Under the pieces are notes generated by a model. It did no database searches. It was not told the origin of the DNA and saw only the letters and a list, made by a program, of their open reading frames with translations. From Candidatus Onthomonas avicola (GTDB lineage Bacteria; Bacillota; Clostridia; Oscillospirales; Oscillospiraceae), in contig DVJB01000041.1 in NCBI GenBank assembly GCA_018710845.1, forward strand, positions 34,194 to 98,193: a stretch of 64,000 nucleotides of DNA, read 5' to 3'. A program made the translations under genes and the position numbers. Positions 1 through 10,021 of this stretch are shown one piece after another (position 1 is the first letter of the stretch; the number at the start of each line of letters is the position of its first letter).

Positions 1-282
1 AAATCGCTCTATGACGAGGCAAGCGAGAACGGTTCCCCCCTGATCCGGACCATGTTCTACGAGTTCCCCGACGACCCGGTCTGCTGGGAGCTGACGGACC
101 AGTACATGTTCGGCAGCCGCTATCTGGTCGCCCCCATCCTGCATCTGAACCAGTTTGAGCGCGAGGTCTATCTGCCCGCCGGGGCCTGGCGGCTCACCTC
201 CACCGGCGAGGTCTGCGAGGGCGGGCGGCGTGTGACGGTGGCCGCGCCGCTGGAGTATATTCCTGTCTTCGAGCGCGTCTGA
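1..282 (+). CDS. Glycoside hydrolase family 31-like protein, C-terminal fragment (truncated by window start)
   Basis: Open frame from base 1 (KSLYDEASENGSPLIRTMFYEFPDDPVCWELTDQYMFGSRYLVAPIL...) resembles the GH31 C-terminal catalytic-barrel/beta-sandwich junction (MFGSRYLVAPI, YLPAGAW). Confidence 0.75.
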   Translation, partial: KSLYDEASENGSPLIRTMFYEFPDDPVCWELTDQYMFGSRYLVAPILHLNQFEREVYLPAGAWRLTSTGEVCEGGRRVTVAAPLEYIPVFERV

Positions 283-287
283 GCCGG

Positions 288-317
288 GATGGCGGCGTAT
301 GCCCGCCCCATCTTTTT
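288..317 (+). terminator. Intrinsic terminator after the GH31 gene
   Basis: GATGGCGGC-GTAT-GCCCGCCCCATC hairpin followed by TTTTT. Confidence 0.55.
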
Positions 318-401
318 CAAGAAATCCGATTCGTGGAAGAAGCGTGGGTGTTTTGGCCGGGATGGCCGGCCAAATTGCCCCGAATCTTCCTGCCTCATTG
401 A

Positions 402-430
402 GAGCCTGCCCGCCTGGGCAGGCTCCTTTT
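402..430 (+). terminator. Terminator-like hairpin
   Basis: GAGCCTGCCC-GCCT-GGGCAGGCTC followed by CTTTT. Confidence 0.6.
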
Positions 431-666
431 GCCGTTCCGGCGTGTTCTCTATCTTCAAACAGGGCCTGGATACCGTTTGGATGCCGGCCGCTGGTAGGAT
501 GGATACAACACAGCGGTACGCTGCTGTCCAGGGGATGCCGCTGTCGGAGCAGTTTTATGTTAAGATGTTTTAAGAAAAAAGCGGTCACCTTTTTCCCGGC
601 GCTCGCCTCTTAGAGAGTAAAGGGACATAGCCCAGGCCTTCCGCCAGGGCGGAAGGAGCCGCTGAG

Positions 667-2064
667 ATGTCGTTTACCAATCTGACCGTTTTGCTGGGAT
701 TTCTGCCGCTGGTGCTGGCGGTCTACTGCCTGCTGCCGCTGCCGCAGCTGCGCCTGCTCTGGCTGCTGGCGGCCAGTCTGGGTGGATATGCCTGGAGCAA
801 CCGGGGCGAGCCGCTGTGTCTGCTGCTGTTGCTGCTGGATATCCTCTTCAGCTACTATATGGCACTGCTGATGACGAATCAGCCGAGCAGGGCAAGGCGG
901 TACTACCGCATCGCTGTGGGGGGCACCCTGGGGTGGCTGCTCCTGTTCAAATATGCCGCCGCAGTTGTGACGGCGTTCAACCGCACGCTGCCCGGCCTCT
1001 CACTCCCGGTGCCCGGCTGGACCTTCCCGGTGGGGCTGAGCTTCTACACCTTTCAGGTGCTCTCCTACCTGACGGATGTCTACCGCGGAACGATCCCGGC
1101 CGAGCGGTCGCTGGTGCGCTATGGGACCTTTGTGGCGATGTTTCCCAAGCTGGTCTCCGGTCCCCTGGCGCGCTATGGGCTGCTGGCCCCGCAGCTGAGC
1201 CGCTGCCAGGTGCGCGGGGAGGCGGTTGGACTTGGTCTCCGGCGCTTCCTGCTGGGGCTGGCGGCCAAGGTGCTTCTGGCCGACCGGCTGGCCGGCCTGT
1301 GGCAGGCGGCAGGGACCATTGGCTATGACAGCATCTCCACCCCGTTGGCCTGGATGGCGCTGGTGGGATACAGTCTGCAGCTCTACTTTGATTTCTGGGG
1401 CTATTCCCTGATGGCCCAAGGGCTGGGACAGATGCTCGGGTTCTCCCTGCCGCGCAATTTTGACTGCCCCTACCTCTCCCGGTCGATGACCGAATTTTGG
1501 CGGCGGTGGCACATGACGCTGGGGGCCTGGTTTCGGGACTATGTCTATATCCCTCTGGGCGGCAGCCGCCGGGGCCGGGGCATGACGGCGCGCAACCTGC
1601 TCATCGTCTGGCTGCTCACCGGGATTTGGCACGGCACAGGCTGGAATTTTCTGGTGTGGGGCCTGCTGCTCTTCCTGCTCATCTGGGCGGAGAAGGGGGC
1701 ATTTGGACGATTCCTCGGCGGGCATCCACGGTTGGCCCGTGTCTATATGACACTTGCCATCCCCCTGTCCTGGCTGCCCTTTGCCGCCGGGAGTCTGGGT
1801 GCTGCCGCCGTCTATTTCGGCCGCCTGTTTCCCCTGGGCGGCGGGGCGGCAGGGGCCTTTGCCGGGGACTATTTGAAATATGGGCGGAGCTATGGCCTGC
1901 TGCTGCTCATCGGGCTGGTGTGTGCTACCCGGCTGCCCGAGCGGTTCTATCGGCGCTACCGCACACGGCGGTGGATGCTCCCGTTGCTGCTGGTGTTGTT
2001 TGCCCTGTGCCTGTGGCAGCTGGCACGCAGCGGCAATGACCCCTTCCTCTATGAACAGTTTTGA
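667..2064 (+). CDS. MBOAT family O-acyltransferase (AlgI/PatA/DltB-like)
   Basis: Multi-TM protein with MBOAT hallmarks: SFYTFQVLSYLTDVYRG, FWRRWHMTLGAWFRDYVYIPLGG, LTGIWHGTGWNFLVWG (catalytic His). Confidence 0.93.
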   Translation: MSFTNLTVLLGFLPLVLAVYCLLPLPQLRLLWLLAASLGGYAWSNRGEPLCLLLLLLDILFSYYMALLMTNQPSRARRYYRIAVGGTLGWLLLFKYAAAVVTAFNRTLPGLSLPVPGWTFPVGLSFYTFQVLSYLTDVYRGTIPAERSLVRYGTFVAMFPKLVSGPLARYGLLAPQLSRCQVRGEAVGLGLRRFLLGLAAKVLLADRLAGLWQAAGTIGYDSISTPLAWMALVGYSLQLYFDFWGYSLMAQGLGQMLGFSLPRNFDCPYLSRSMTEFWRRWHMTLGAWFRDYVYIPLGGSRRGRGMTARNLLIVWLLTGIWHGTGWNFLVWGLLLFLLIWAEKGAFGRFLGGHPRLARVYMTLAIPLSWLPFAAGSLGAAAVYFGRLFPLGGGAAGAFAGDYLKYGRSYGLLLLIGLVCATRLPERFYRRYRTRRWMLPLLLVLFALCLWQLARSGNDPFLYEQF

Positions 2065-2091
2065 GCGATTTTCCCAAGGAGGTACGCTGTC

Positions 2092-2988
2092 ATGAAAAAA
2101 TGGGTGGAATATCTGGCCTCGGTGACGCTGATCGCGTCGATCGCCGTCATTTTCTCTCTGACGGTCTGGACCCTTTTTCACAACGGAGACTGGACCGGGC
2201 GGGAGCGCGGGCGGGAACTGCCGCCCCGGCTGACGCTCTCGGCCCAGCAGAATGCCGCTTCTCATGCGCCGCTGGGCAGTGGCGGGCAGACTGGCGGAAC
2301 GGCATCGCCGCAGGAGGTGTCGGAATCTCCAGAGATGCCGGAAGAGCAGCCGGACGTACCGTCCACCGGAGCGACGCACACGCAGCCTGCCACGCCGGAA
2401 GCGGAAGATGGAGCAGGGGAGAAGACGGAACCGGAGACGCAGCGGTCTCTGCTCATCGGTGATTCCCGCGCTGTGGGCCTGGCGGAATACGGCGACCTGG
2501 AGGAGACCGACTTCTTCGCCGATGTGGGAATGAGCGTCTATTCTCTCTGGAAGAAAGAGGTGACGGTGGGGGAGCACGGGAAAATCGGTTTGGAGGACTT
2601 GCTCTCCGGCGCGCAGTACGATAAAATCTATCTGATGCTGGGCATCAATGAGCTGGGCTATGACCAGGACCAGACGATCCGGACCTATACCGAGACGGTG
2701 GAGCAGATACAGTCCCTGCAGCCAGACGCGCAGGTGTATCTGATGGCGAATCTGCATGTCACGCAGCGCCGGGCTGAAGGGGATCGGGTCTATAACAATG
2801 AGAACCTGGACGCCATCAACAGCCGGATTGCCCAGCTGGCCGGGGAGCAGGAGCTGACCTATCTGGATGTCAACCCGCTCTTTGACGACGATGCAGGGGC
2901 ACTGGACAGCCAGTACACGTCCGACGGGGTTCATCTGCTGGCCCGTTACGACGATACCTGGTGCCAATGGCTCCGGGAGAACAGCTAG
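2092..2988 (+). CDS. Membrane-anchored SGNH/GDSL-type hydrolase/acyltransferase, partner of the MBOAT protein
   Basis: N-terminal TM, LLIGDSRAVG (block I), MLGINELG (block III-like), SDGVHLL (DxxH block V). Confidence 0.82.
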   Translation: MKKWVEYLASVTLIASIAVIFSLTVWTLFHNGDWTGRERGRELPPRLTLSAQQNAASHAPLGSGGQTGGTASPQEVSESPEMPEEQPDVPSTGATHTQPATPEAEDGAGEKTEPETQRSLLIGDSRAVGLAEYGDLEETDFFADVGMSVYSLWKKEVTVGEHGKIGLEDLLSGAQYDKIYLMLGINELGYDQDQTIRTYTETVEQIQSLQPDAQVYLMANLHVTQRRAEGDRVYNNENLDAINSRIAQLAGEQELTYLDVNPLFDDDAGALDSQYTSDGVHLLARYDDTWCQWLRENS

Positions 2989-3041
2989 GGCCTTACTGAG
3001 AAGAGAGAGCGGGCCCGGCGGCGAGGCGGGGAGAGGTCAGC

Positions 3042-3539
3042 GTGTGGAGTGAGCAAAAAAAGAGCTGGTTCTGCCAGCAAGTCACACAGTATCGTGACAG
3101 TCTCTATTGGGTGGCCTACGGTATTTTGAAGAATGATGCCGACGCACAGGACGCCATTTCCGAGGCGGTCCTGCAGGCATATCAGAGTCTGCACTCGCTC
3201 CGCTCGCCGGAGGCGTTTCGGTCCTGGATGATGACGATTCTCACGCGGATCTGCTGCCGGATGGCGCGCGGCCGCCCGCCTGCTGTCGAATTGGAGGAGG
3301 TGGCGGACCAGCTGGCCGGGCCAGAGACCGACGTGGAGCGGTCGCTCACGCTTCGCTCGGCGGTGCAATCTCTTCCGCTGGAATACCGCGCAGTGGTGGT
3401 GCTCTACTACTATGAACAGATGGATGTCCGCACGATTGCCCGGATGCTGGAAGTGCGGCCGGACACCGTGAAAAAACGGCTTTCCCGCGCCCGGGTGAGG
3501 CTGCGGGAACTGCTGAATCCGCAGGAGGTGATGGCATGA
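3042..3539 (+). CDS. ECF RNA polymerase sigma factor, SigV-like
   Basis: Sigma-70 region 2 (LYWVAYGILKNDADAQDAISEAVLQAYQSLHSLRSPEAFRSWMMTIL) and region 4 (LPLEYRAVVVLYYYEQMDVRTIARMLEVRPDTVKKRLSRAR). Start codon is GTG or ATG near 3042. Confidence 0.93.
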   Translation: MWSEQKKSWFCQQVTQYRDSLYWVAYGILKNDADAQDAISEAVLQAYQSLHSLRSPEAFRSWMMTILTRICCRMARGRPPAVELEEVADQLAGPETDVERSLTLRSAVQSLPLEYRAVVVLYYYEQMDVRTIARMLEVRPDTVKKRLSRARVRLRELLNPQEVMA

Positions 3540-4471
3540 ATGGATGGGACAGTGAGCTGCGCCGGATAGCCCGTGAGGAGCGGGAAGCGCACCCCATGCC
3601 GGAGAGGATGGCGGCACAGCTGGATGAGCTGCTTGACCAGCTTCCGGACCGGCCGGCGCGGCGCGGCAGGGTGAGCGCCTTCTGGGTTCGTGCGGCACGG
3701 ATTGCAGCGGCTGCCGCCCTGGCCGCTTTGATCATCCTGCCAAACGTGAGCCAGCAGGCGGCTTATGCTCTGCGGGAGATTCCGATTCTGGGCGTGCTGG
3801 TGCGCGTGGTGACCATCCGGGAGTATCATCTGGAGGACGCGGACCAGAGGATGGATCTCACGGTACCGCAGGTGACTGCGGATGAGCCCGGGCTGATGAC
3901 GGCCACAGATGAGATTAACCAGAATGTGGACGAGGTGGTTGCGCAGCTTCTGGAGGATATGGAGGATATCGTCGAGCAGGACCATGACAGCGCCACGCCG
4001 GAGGAGATGACGGAGGAACTGCAGGAGTATGCCGAGCAGGCCACCAAGACCACGATTGAGATGGATTATGAGGTGGTCACCGACACCGAGGACTGGTTTA
4101 CCCTCCGCCTCACGCTCTACACCCTCGGCGGCAGCAGCAGCGTCCAGTTCCGCTACTATCATATCGACAAGGCAACTGGCCAGACGGTTACCCTCTCCGA
4201 CCTGATCGAGCCGGAGAGCTTTGAGACGGTCAGCGAGGAGATCAAAGACCAGATGCGCGAGCAGATGGAGGCGGACGACTCCGTGTACTACTGGCTGGAT
4301 TCCGACATCCCGGAGTGGAATTTCACCGAGATCGCGCAGGATCAGAATTTCTACTGGAATGCCGACGGAGACCTGGTCATCGTCTTTGACGAGTATGAGG
4401 TCGCGCCTGGTTTTATGGGCTGTCCGGAGTTTGTCATCCCGGAGACGGCCTATACGCTGCGCAGCAACTGA
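3536..4471 (+). CDS. Anti-sigma factor, RsiV-like (C-terminal DUF3298-type ectodomain)
   Basis: Overlaps the sigma gene by 4 bp; single TM; ectodomain YEVVTDTEDWFTLRLTLYTLGGSS..FRYYHIDKATGQTVTLSDLIEPE...DQNFYWNADGDLVIVFDEYEVAPGFMGCPEFVIP is RsiV/DUF3298-like. Confidence 0.85.
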   Translation: MNGWDSELRRIAREEREAHPMPERMAAQLDELLDQLPDRPARRGRVSAFWVRAARIAAAAALAALIILPNVSQQAAYALREIPILGVLVRVVTIREYHLEDADQRMDLTVPQVTADEPGLMTATDEINQNVDEVVAQLLEDMEDIVEQDHDSATPEEMTEELQEYAEQATKTTIEMDYEVVTDTEDWFTLRLTLYTLGGSSSVQFRYYHIDKATGQTVTLSDLIEPESFETVSEEIKDQMREQMEADDSVYYWLDSDIPEWNFTEIAQDQNFYWNADGDLVIVFDEYEVAPGFMGCPEFVIPETAYTLRSN

Positions 4472-4482
4472 CAAACAGAAAA

Positions 4483-4532
4483 GCCAGTCCCTCCCATGCG
4501 CAGACCGCGCGGGAGGGACTGGCTCTTGGCTT
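4483..4532. terminator. Bidirectional terminator between convergent anti-sigma and carbamate kinase genes
   Basis: AGCCAGTCCCTCCC ... GGGAGGGACTGGCT, T-rich on both sides. Confidence 0.75.
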
Positions 4533-4540
4533 TTGGACGG

Positions 4541-5497
4541 TCAGAGGTGAATCCGCGTGCCGGTTTCACCGCGGATGCCCTGACGGGCCTTCTCCAGCTG
4601 GGTGATAAGCGCCACCCGGCCCGGCTTGCTGCGGGCAAAGGCGATGGCTGCCTGCACCTTGGGGAGCATGGAGCCGGGCTCAAAGTGGCCCTCGGCGATA
4701 TATTGCTCCGCCTGGCCGGGCGTCAGCTCATCGAGCCATTGCTGCTGCGGCGTGCCGTAGTGCAGGGCCACCCGCTCTACAGCGGTGAGGATGATGAGCA
4801 CCTCGGCATTCACCTCCTCGGCCAGCAGACAGGAGCAAAAGTCCTTGTCGATCACGGCGGAGGCGCCGCGCAGATGGCCGAGATCCTGCCGCGTGACCGG
4901 GATGCCGCCGCCGCCGCAGGCGATGACCACCTGTCCGGCGTCCACCAGGGTGCGAATGGCATTGATCTCCACAATCCTGCCCGGCCGGGGGGAGGCGACC
5001 ACACGCCGCCAGCCTTTCCCGGGAAATTCACGCATCACATAGCCGTAGGCGCGCTCGGCATAGTGGGCCTGCTCCTCCGTCATAAAGTGGCCGATCGGCT
5101 TGGTGGGGTGGAGAAAGGCGGGGTCGTCCGGGTCCACCTCTGTCTGGGTGACGACGGTGGCCACGTCCTCATGCGGCACGCCGCGGCCGCGCCGGCGGCA
5201 GAGCTCCTCGCGCAGGGCGTTTTGCAGGTCATAGCCGATATATGCCTGGCTCATCGCCACGCAGACGGAGAGCGGGGTGTTGGGCTGGTTCGGATTTTCC
5301 CGGGAGAGGGCGGCCATGGCGTTGTTGATCATGCCCACCTGCGGGCCGTTGCCGTGGGAGACGACGACCTGGTATCCCTCGTCCATCAGGTCTACGATGG
5401 CGCGGGAGGTGATTTTCACCGCCGCCATCTGCTCGGGCAGGGTGTTGCCCAGCGCGTTGCCGCCCAGGGCGATGACAATGCGGGGTTTGCGGTTCAT
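4541..5497 (-). CDS. arcC: Carbamate kinase
   Basis: MNRKPRIVIALGGNALG, VVSHGNGPQVGM, VVIACGGGGIPV: classic carbamate kinase motifs. Confidence 0.96.
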   Translation of the reverse strand: MNRKPRIVIALGGNALGNTLPEQMAAVKITSRAIVDLMDEGYQVVVSHGNGPQVGMINNAMAALSRENPNQPNTPLSVCVAMSQAYIGYDLQNALREELCRRRGRGVPHEDVATVVTQTEVDPDDPAFLHPTKPIGHFMTEEQAHYAERAYGYVMREFPGKGWRRVVASPRPGRIVEINAIRTLVDAGQVVIACGGGGIPVTRQDLGHLRGASAVIDKDFCSCLLAEEVNAEVLIILTAVERVALHYGTPQQQWLDELTPGQAEQYIAEGHFEPGSMLPKVQAAIAFARSKPGRVALITQLEKARQGIRGETGTRIHL

Positions 5498-5547
5498 AAA
5501 AGCTCCTCTCTTCCTGTCGTAATCAGTGGTTTTAAGGAAAAAGAAGT

Positions 5548-5576
5548 GCAGGGAGGCGTGAATGACGCCTCCCTGC
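5548..5576 (-). terminator. Terminator/attenuator between ygeW and arcC
   Basis: GCAGGGAGGCGT-CATTC-ACGCCTCCCTGC followed on the minus strand by ACTTCTTTTTCC. Confidence 0.6.
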
Positions 5577-5610
5577 GCGTATTTCCGGTCAAAGGGCCCA
5601 GGAGAAGATA

Positions 5611-6831
5611 TCAGACCTCCATCTGACGTTTCTGATCCCGGTTCGCCAGCTGTTCGAGCACGGCGGCGGGGTCCTGGAACTTCGCCAGCAGGATCATCGC
5701 GGCGATCACGTAGGGCTTGTAGCTGGCTTCCTTATACAGCGGGTCGCGGTAGCGGTCGAAGACAGAGGCGTCCACCTCGCCCGCCTCGCAGGACACGCCG
5801 GTGATATCGGCCGGCAGGCAGTGCAGGTAGAGGGCCTTGCCGTCCTTCGTGGTGGCCATCAGCTCCTCCGAGCAGGTCCAGTCCTTGTGCTGGGCGTTCT
5901 GCGCCAGCAGCTCCCGCTCGAGCGCCTGAATCCCCTCAAAGTCGCCCTCGCCGTAGAGGTTGGTGCGCTTCTCCATCGCGGCGTAGGGCGCCCAGCTCTT
6001 GGGGTAGACGATGTCGGCGTCGCGGAAGGCCTCCGCCATCGAGTGGGTCTTGGTGAACGAGCCGCCCGACTTCTCCGCGTTGGCGCGGGCGACCTCTTCC
6101 ACCTCGCCCATGACCTCATATCCCTCGGGGTGGGCGAGCACCACGTCCATCCCCAGCCGGGTGAACAGGCCGATCACGCCCTGCGGCACGGACAGCGGCT
6201 TGCCGTAGGAGGGGGAGTAGGCCCAGGTCATGGCGACCTTCTTGCCCTTGAGGTTTTCAATCCCCCCGAAGGTGTGGATGATATGGGCCATATCCGCCAT
6301 GCACTGGGTGGGGTGGTCGATGTCGCACTGGAGGTTGACCAGCGTGGGGCGCTGCTCCAGAATACCGTCCTGATAGCCCTCCTGCACGGCGTCGGCCACG
6401 GCGTGCATATAGGTGTTGCCCTTGCCGATATACATGTCATCCCGGATGCCGATCACGTCGGCCATAAAGGAGATCATGTTCGCCGTCTCGCGCACCGTCT
6501 CGCCGTGGGCCACCTGGCTCTTGCCCTCGTCCAGGTCCTGTACCTCCAGGCCGAGCAGGTTGCAGGCCGAGGCGAAGGAGAAACGGGTGCGGGTGGAGTT
6601 GTCACGGAAGAGGGAGATGCCAAGTCCCGAATCAAAGACCTTGGCGGACACGTTTCCCTCACGCAGGGTGCGCAGCAGGTCGGCGACCGTCCAGACCGCG
6701 CGGAGCTCGTCGTCCGACTTCTCCCAGGTGAGGAAGAAATCGTTTTGGTACATATCCTTGCAGTCAAGCGCACGCAGCTGGGCGAGCAGTTCGTCAAACT
6801 TCTTTCTGTCGAGCATGGTTCCAGTCCTCAC
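5611..6831 (-). CDS. ygeW: Knotted carbamoyltransferase YgeW
   Basis: Aspartate/ornithine-carbamoyltransferase fold ([42 protein letters not shown]); sequence and neighbours (YgeY, ArcC) match YgeW. Confidence 0.92.
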   Translation of the reverse strand: MRTGTMLDRKKFDELLAQLRALDCKDMYQNDFFLTWEKSDDELRAVWTVADLLRTLREGNVSAKVFDSGLGISLFRDNSTRTRFSFASACNLLGLEVQDLDEGKSQVAHGETVRETANMISFMADVIGIRDDMYIGKGNTYMHAVADAVQEGYQDGILEQRPTLVNLQCDIDHPTQCMADMAHIIHTFGGIENLKGKKVAMTWAYSPSYGKPLSVPQGVIGLFTRLGMDVVLAHPEGYEVMGEVEEVARANAEKSGGSFTKTHSMAEAFRDADIVYPKSWAPYAAMEKRTNLYGEGDFEGIQALERELLAQNAQHKDWTCSEELMATTKDGKALYLHCLPADITGVSCEAGEVDASVFDRYRDPLYKEASYKPYVIAAMILLAKFQDPAAVLEQLANRDQKRQMEV

Positions 6832-8147
6832 TTTCCGTCTTTATTCTGATACAGGCCGGGCATGGCGGCGTACACCGCCGCGCAGCGGACCAGGTCAGAT
6901 TTCCAGGTGATCTCGTTCGGGGCGTGCGCCTGGCTCTCCGCGCCCGGTCCAAAGCCGACGCAGGGGATGCCGTAGCGGCCCTGGATGGACACCCCGTTGG
7001 TGGAGAAGGTCCACTTGTCGATCAGCGGGCGGCGGCGCTTTTCCATCGCGTCCTCGTCGCCCTGGCGCGCATCGCCGTAGAGGGCGCGGTGCGCGTCCGC
7101 CAGCGCCTGCACGTGCGGGGCGGACTCTGCGTTGATCCAGGTGGGGAAGTAGCACTCGGTGGGGTAGACCAGCCCGGTCCAGGACGGCCGCTCGTAGGTG
7201 TACATGGACACCTTCACATCCGCGCCGTACTTACGGCAGGCGGGGAGGTTGCGGATCTCCTCCAGGCAGCTCTCCCACGTCTCCCCGGCGGTCATCCGCC
7301 GGTCGAGAGACACGGCGCAGGAGTCCGCCACCGCGCAGCGAGAGGGGGAGGTGAAGAACACCTGGCTGACGGTGACCGTGCCGCGGCCGAGGAAGCGCGC
7401 GTCCTCCCAGTGCTCGTTGAACTCCGGCTCGAGCATCTTGACCAGGCCCTTGATCTCGTCGTCCGGGCCGCAGCCGTTCTCGTTGAGCGCGCGCACGTCC
7501 TGGAGGATGTCCGCCATCTTATAGATCGCGTTGTCCCCGCGCTCCGGCGCCGAGCCGTGGCAGGAGACGCCCTTGACGTCCACGCGGATCTCCATCCGGC
7601 CGCGGTGGCCGCGGTAGATGCCGCCGTCCGTCGGCTCGGTGGAGACGACGAACTCCGGGGTGATGCCCAGCTCCTGGTGGATGTACTGCCAGCACAGGCC
7701 GTCGCAGTCCTCCTCCTGCACCGTCGCGGTGACCAGGATGGAGGTGTCGGCCGGGATCAGGCCGAGGTCCTTCATGATCTTTGCGCCGTAGACCGCGCTG
7801 ACCACGCCGCCCTCCTGGTCCGAGCCGCCCCGGCCGTAGATGATGCGGTCGGTCTCGTAGCCCTGGTAGGGGTCGTCCGTCCAGTTGGCGCGGTTGCCGA
7901 TGCCGACGGTGTCGATGTGCCCGTCAAAGGCCATGACGCGGCTGCCGCGGCCCATCCAGCCCAGGCAGTTGCCCATCGGGTCGATCTCCACCTTGTCAAA
8001 GCCAAGGCGCTCCATCTCCTGCGCGCAGCGGCGGACGACGCCCTCCTCCTCACAGCTCTCGCTGGGGATGGCGATCAGCTCCCGCAGGAAACGGGACATG
8101 TCCTCACGGTAGCCCTCCGCGGCCGCCTTGATTCGTTCCAAATCCAT
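6828..8147 (-). CDS. ygeY: YgeY-family (selenium metabolism-linked) M20-type hydrolase
   Basis: M20 peptidase motifs ([46 protein letters not shown]); 4-bp overlap with ygeW. Confidence 0.92.
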   Translation of the reverse strand: MDLERIKAAAEGYREDMSRFLRELIAIPSESCEEEGVVRRCAQEMERLGFDKVEIDPMGNCLGWMGRGSRVMAFDGHIDTVGIGNRANWTDDPYQGYETDRIIYGRGGSDQEGGVVSAVYGAKIMKDLGLIPADTSILVTATVQEEDCDGLCWQYIHQELGITPEFVVSTEPTDGGIYRGHRGRMEIRVDVKGVSCHGSAPERGDNAIYKMADILQDVRALNENGCGPDDEIKGLVKMLEPEFNEHWEDARFLGRGTVTVSQVFFTSPSRCAVADSCAVSLDRRMTAGETWESCLEEIRNLPACRKYGADVKVSMYTYERPSWTGLVYPTECYFPTWINAESAPHVQALADAHRALYGDARQGDEDAMEKRRRPLIDKWTFSTNGVSIQGRYGIPCVGFGPGAESQAHAPNEITWKSDLVRCAAVYAAMPGLYQNKDGK

Positions 8148-8230
8148 GAATTAGCCCTCCCTGTATGCGCTCACAAAACAAATTTCCAGGCAAAAAACGA
8201 CAAAACGCTATCTCTGGTATGCCTGAAAAT

Positions 8231-8258
8231 ATCATAGCATACAAGAAAGAAATTGCAA
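8231..8258 (-). promoter_or_regulatory. Putative sigma-A promoter for ygeY-ygeW
   Basis: Minus strand TTGCAA-16 bp-TATGAT. Confidence 0.55.
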
Positions 8259-8441
8259 GGGCTTGGCAGAAAATCTTTTAGCGCCTCCGATAAAAATTTC
8301 TCACGAATAGAAAGGTGTTATGAAAACTAATAGGAGAAAAAAGATTGATACTTCCCTTTTCAATCCTGAAAAGGCAAGAAACAGCGCCGGAAAATGACAC
8401 TGAAAAAATATCAGGCTATCACAAAAAATGTTTGGCCGGCG

Positions 8442-8470
8442 TTGCAATTTGTCAAGGCGGATGCTATAGT
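8442..8470 (+). promoter_or_regulatory. Putative sigma-A promoter for the PLP-enzyme pair
   Basis: TTGCAA-17 bp-TATAGT upstream of the 8533 start. Confidence 0.6.
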
Positions 8471-8532
8471 ATATTCAGTACACGCCGGGGCCGTACCCTG
8501 CGGAATTTTGACGATGGAGAGAGGTTGCAGTT

Positions 8533-10008
8533 ATGATCGATCTGACCAAAAACGAAGCTGCCTTGGAACGTAATATTCAGAAGGCGAAGGAAAACGGCGT
8601 CATCATCCCCACCATCCGCCAGATGCGCCACCCGGAGACCATCCCGGAGGCCATTCAGGCCAAGCTGAAGCAGGTGGGGCTGTGGGACGTGAACCCCCTC
8701 AATCTTTTCCGCATCACCTGGAAGAACGAGGCCAAGGAGTTCGGCGGCGGCTATCAGGCGGTGCCGAACTATGTGGAGCTGCCCAGCGCGCTCACCGGCG
8801 TACCCTGCCGCATCGTGGCGATGGCGGGCAAGTGGTTCCCCACCGGCTGCCACAAGGTGGGAGCCTCCTTCGGGTGCCTCGCCCCGCGCCTGGTGACCGG
8901 CCAGTTTGACGCCACCTACCACCACGCCGTCTGGCCCTCCACCGGCAACTACTGCCGCGGCGGCGCGTTCAACTCCAAGCTGCTTGCCTGCGACTCGGTG
9001 GCCATCCTCCCGGCGGAGATGAGTAAGGAGCGCTTTGAGTGGCTCAGCCAGATCGCCGGACAGGTGATCGCCACGCCGGGCTGCGAGTCCAACGTGAAGG
9101 AGATCTTCGATAAGACCTGGGAGCTGCGCCAGGACCCGTCCATGATGATCTTCAACCAGTTTGAGGAGATGGGCAACCCCCTCTGGCACTACAATGTGAC
9201 CGGCAACGCCCTGGTGGACCTCTATGAGGCGATCCGCCGCCCGGACGACGAGATCTTCGGCTGCTGCTTCACCTCCGGCTCGGCGGGCACCCTCTCGGCC
9301 GGCGACCGCATCAAGGACGTCTATCCGCGCGCCAAGCTCGCCGTGGGCGAGGCGCTGCAGTGCCCCACCATTCTGGAAAACGGATTCGGCGGCCACCGGA
9401 TCGAGGGCATCGGCGACAAGCACATCCCCTGGATTCACAACGTCAAGAACACCGACATGGTCATCGACATCGACGACGAGGACTCCCAGCGCCTGCTGCG
9501 CCTGTTCAACACCCCGGAGGGCCAGCAGTACCTGCGTGGCACCCTCGGTCTGTCCGACGAGCTGATCGAGCAGCTCACCTGGCTTGGCATCTCCGGCATC
9601 GCCAACGTCCTGTGCTGCATCAAGATGGCCAAGTACTACGAGCTGACCGAGCACGACATGGTCTTCACCGTCCTCACTGACTCCGCCGTCATGTACCGCA
9701 GCCGCATCGAGGAGCTCAACGAGATGTACGGGGCGTATAGCGACCGCGCGGCGGAGCTGGATCACAACCTGCACATCCTGAACCTCAAGACGGACAGCAT
9801 GGCCGAGCTGGGCTACCGCGACCGCAAGCGCATCCACAACCTGAAGTACTACACCTGGGTGGAGCAGCAGGGCCGCACGGTGGAGGACCTCAACGCCCTC
9901 TGGTACGACACCAAGGGCACCTGGGACGCCGTGCATGCGCAGGCGGACGAGCTGGACGCGCTGATTGACGAGTTCAACGAGCGCATCGGCCTGCTCAAGA
10001 CCCTGTAA
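8533..10008 (+). CDS. Fold-type II PLP-dependent enzyme (cysteine synthase / tryptophan synthase beta superfamily), substrate unknown
   Basis: GKWFPTGCHKVGASFGCLAPRLV (Schiff-base Lys context), WPSTGNYCRGGAFNSKLLACDSVAILP, CFTSGSAGTLSAGDRIKD. Confidence 0.8.
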   Translation: MIDLTKNEAALERNIQKAKENGVIIPTIRQMRHPETIPEAIQAKLKQVGLWDVNPLNLFRITWKNEAKEFGGGYQAVPNYVELPSALTGVPCRIVAMAGKWFPTGCHKVGASFGCLAPRLVTGQFDATYHHAVWPSTGNYCRGGAFNSKLLACDSVAILPAEMSKERFEWLSQIAGQVIATPGCESNVKEIFDKTWELRQDPSMMIFNQFEEMGNPLWHYNVTGNALVDLYEAIRRPDDEIFGCCFTSGSAGTLSAGDRIKDVYPRAKLAVGEALQCPTILENGFGGHRIEGIGDKHIPWIHNVKNTDMVIDIDDEDSQRLLRLFNTPEGQQYLRGTLGLSDELIEQLTWLGISGIANVLCCIKMAKYYELTEHDMVFTVLTDSAVMYRSRIEELNEMYGAYSDRAAELDHNLHILNLKTDSMAELGYRDRKRIHNLKYYTWVEQQGRTVEDLNALWYDTKGTWDAVHAQADELDALIDEFNERIGLLKTL

Positions 10009-10021
10009 GGAGTTTGCCGCC

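Noticed and set aside
289-613. Small ORFs in the 300-613 intergenic interval
   Set aside because: Mutually overlapping, contain terminator hairpins, no RBS or homology-like features.
1000-2967. 655-aa minus-strand ORF antisense to MBOAT/SGNH genes
   Set aside because: Low-complexity Pro/Gln/Arg composition, no recognisable domain; typical antisense ORF from high-GC codon bias opposite convincing coding genes.
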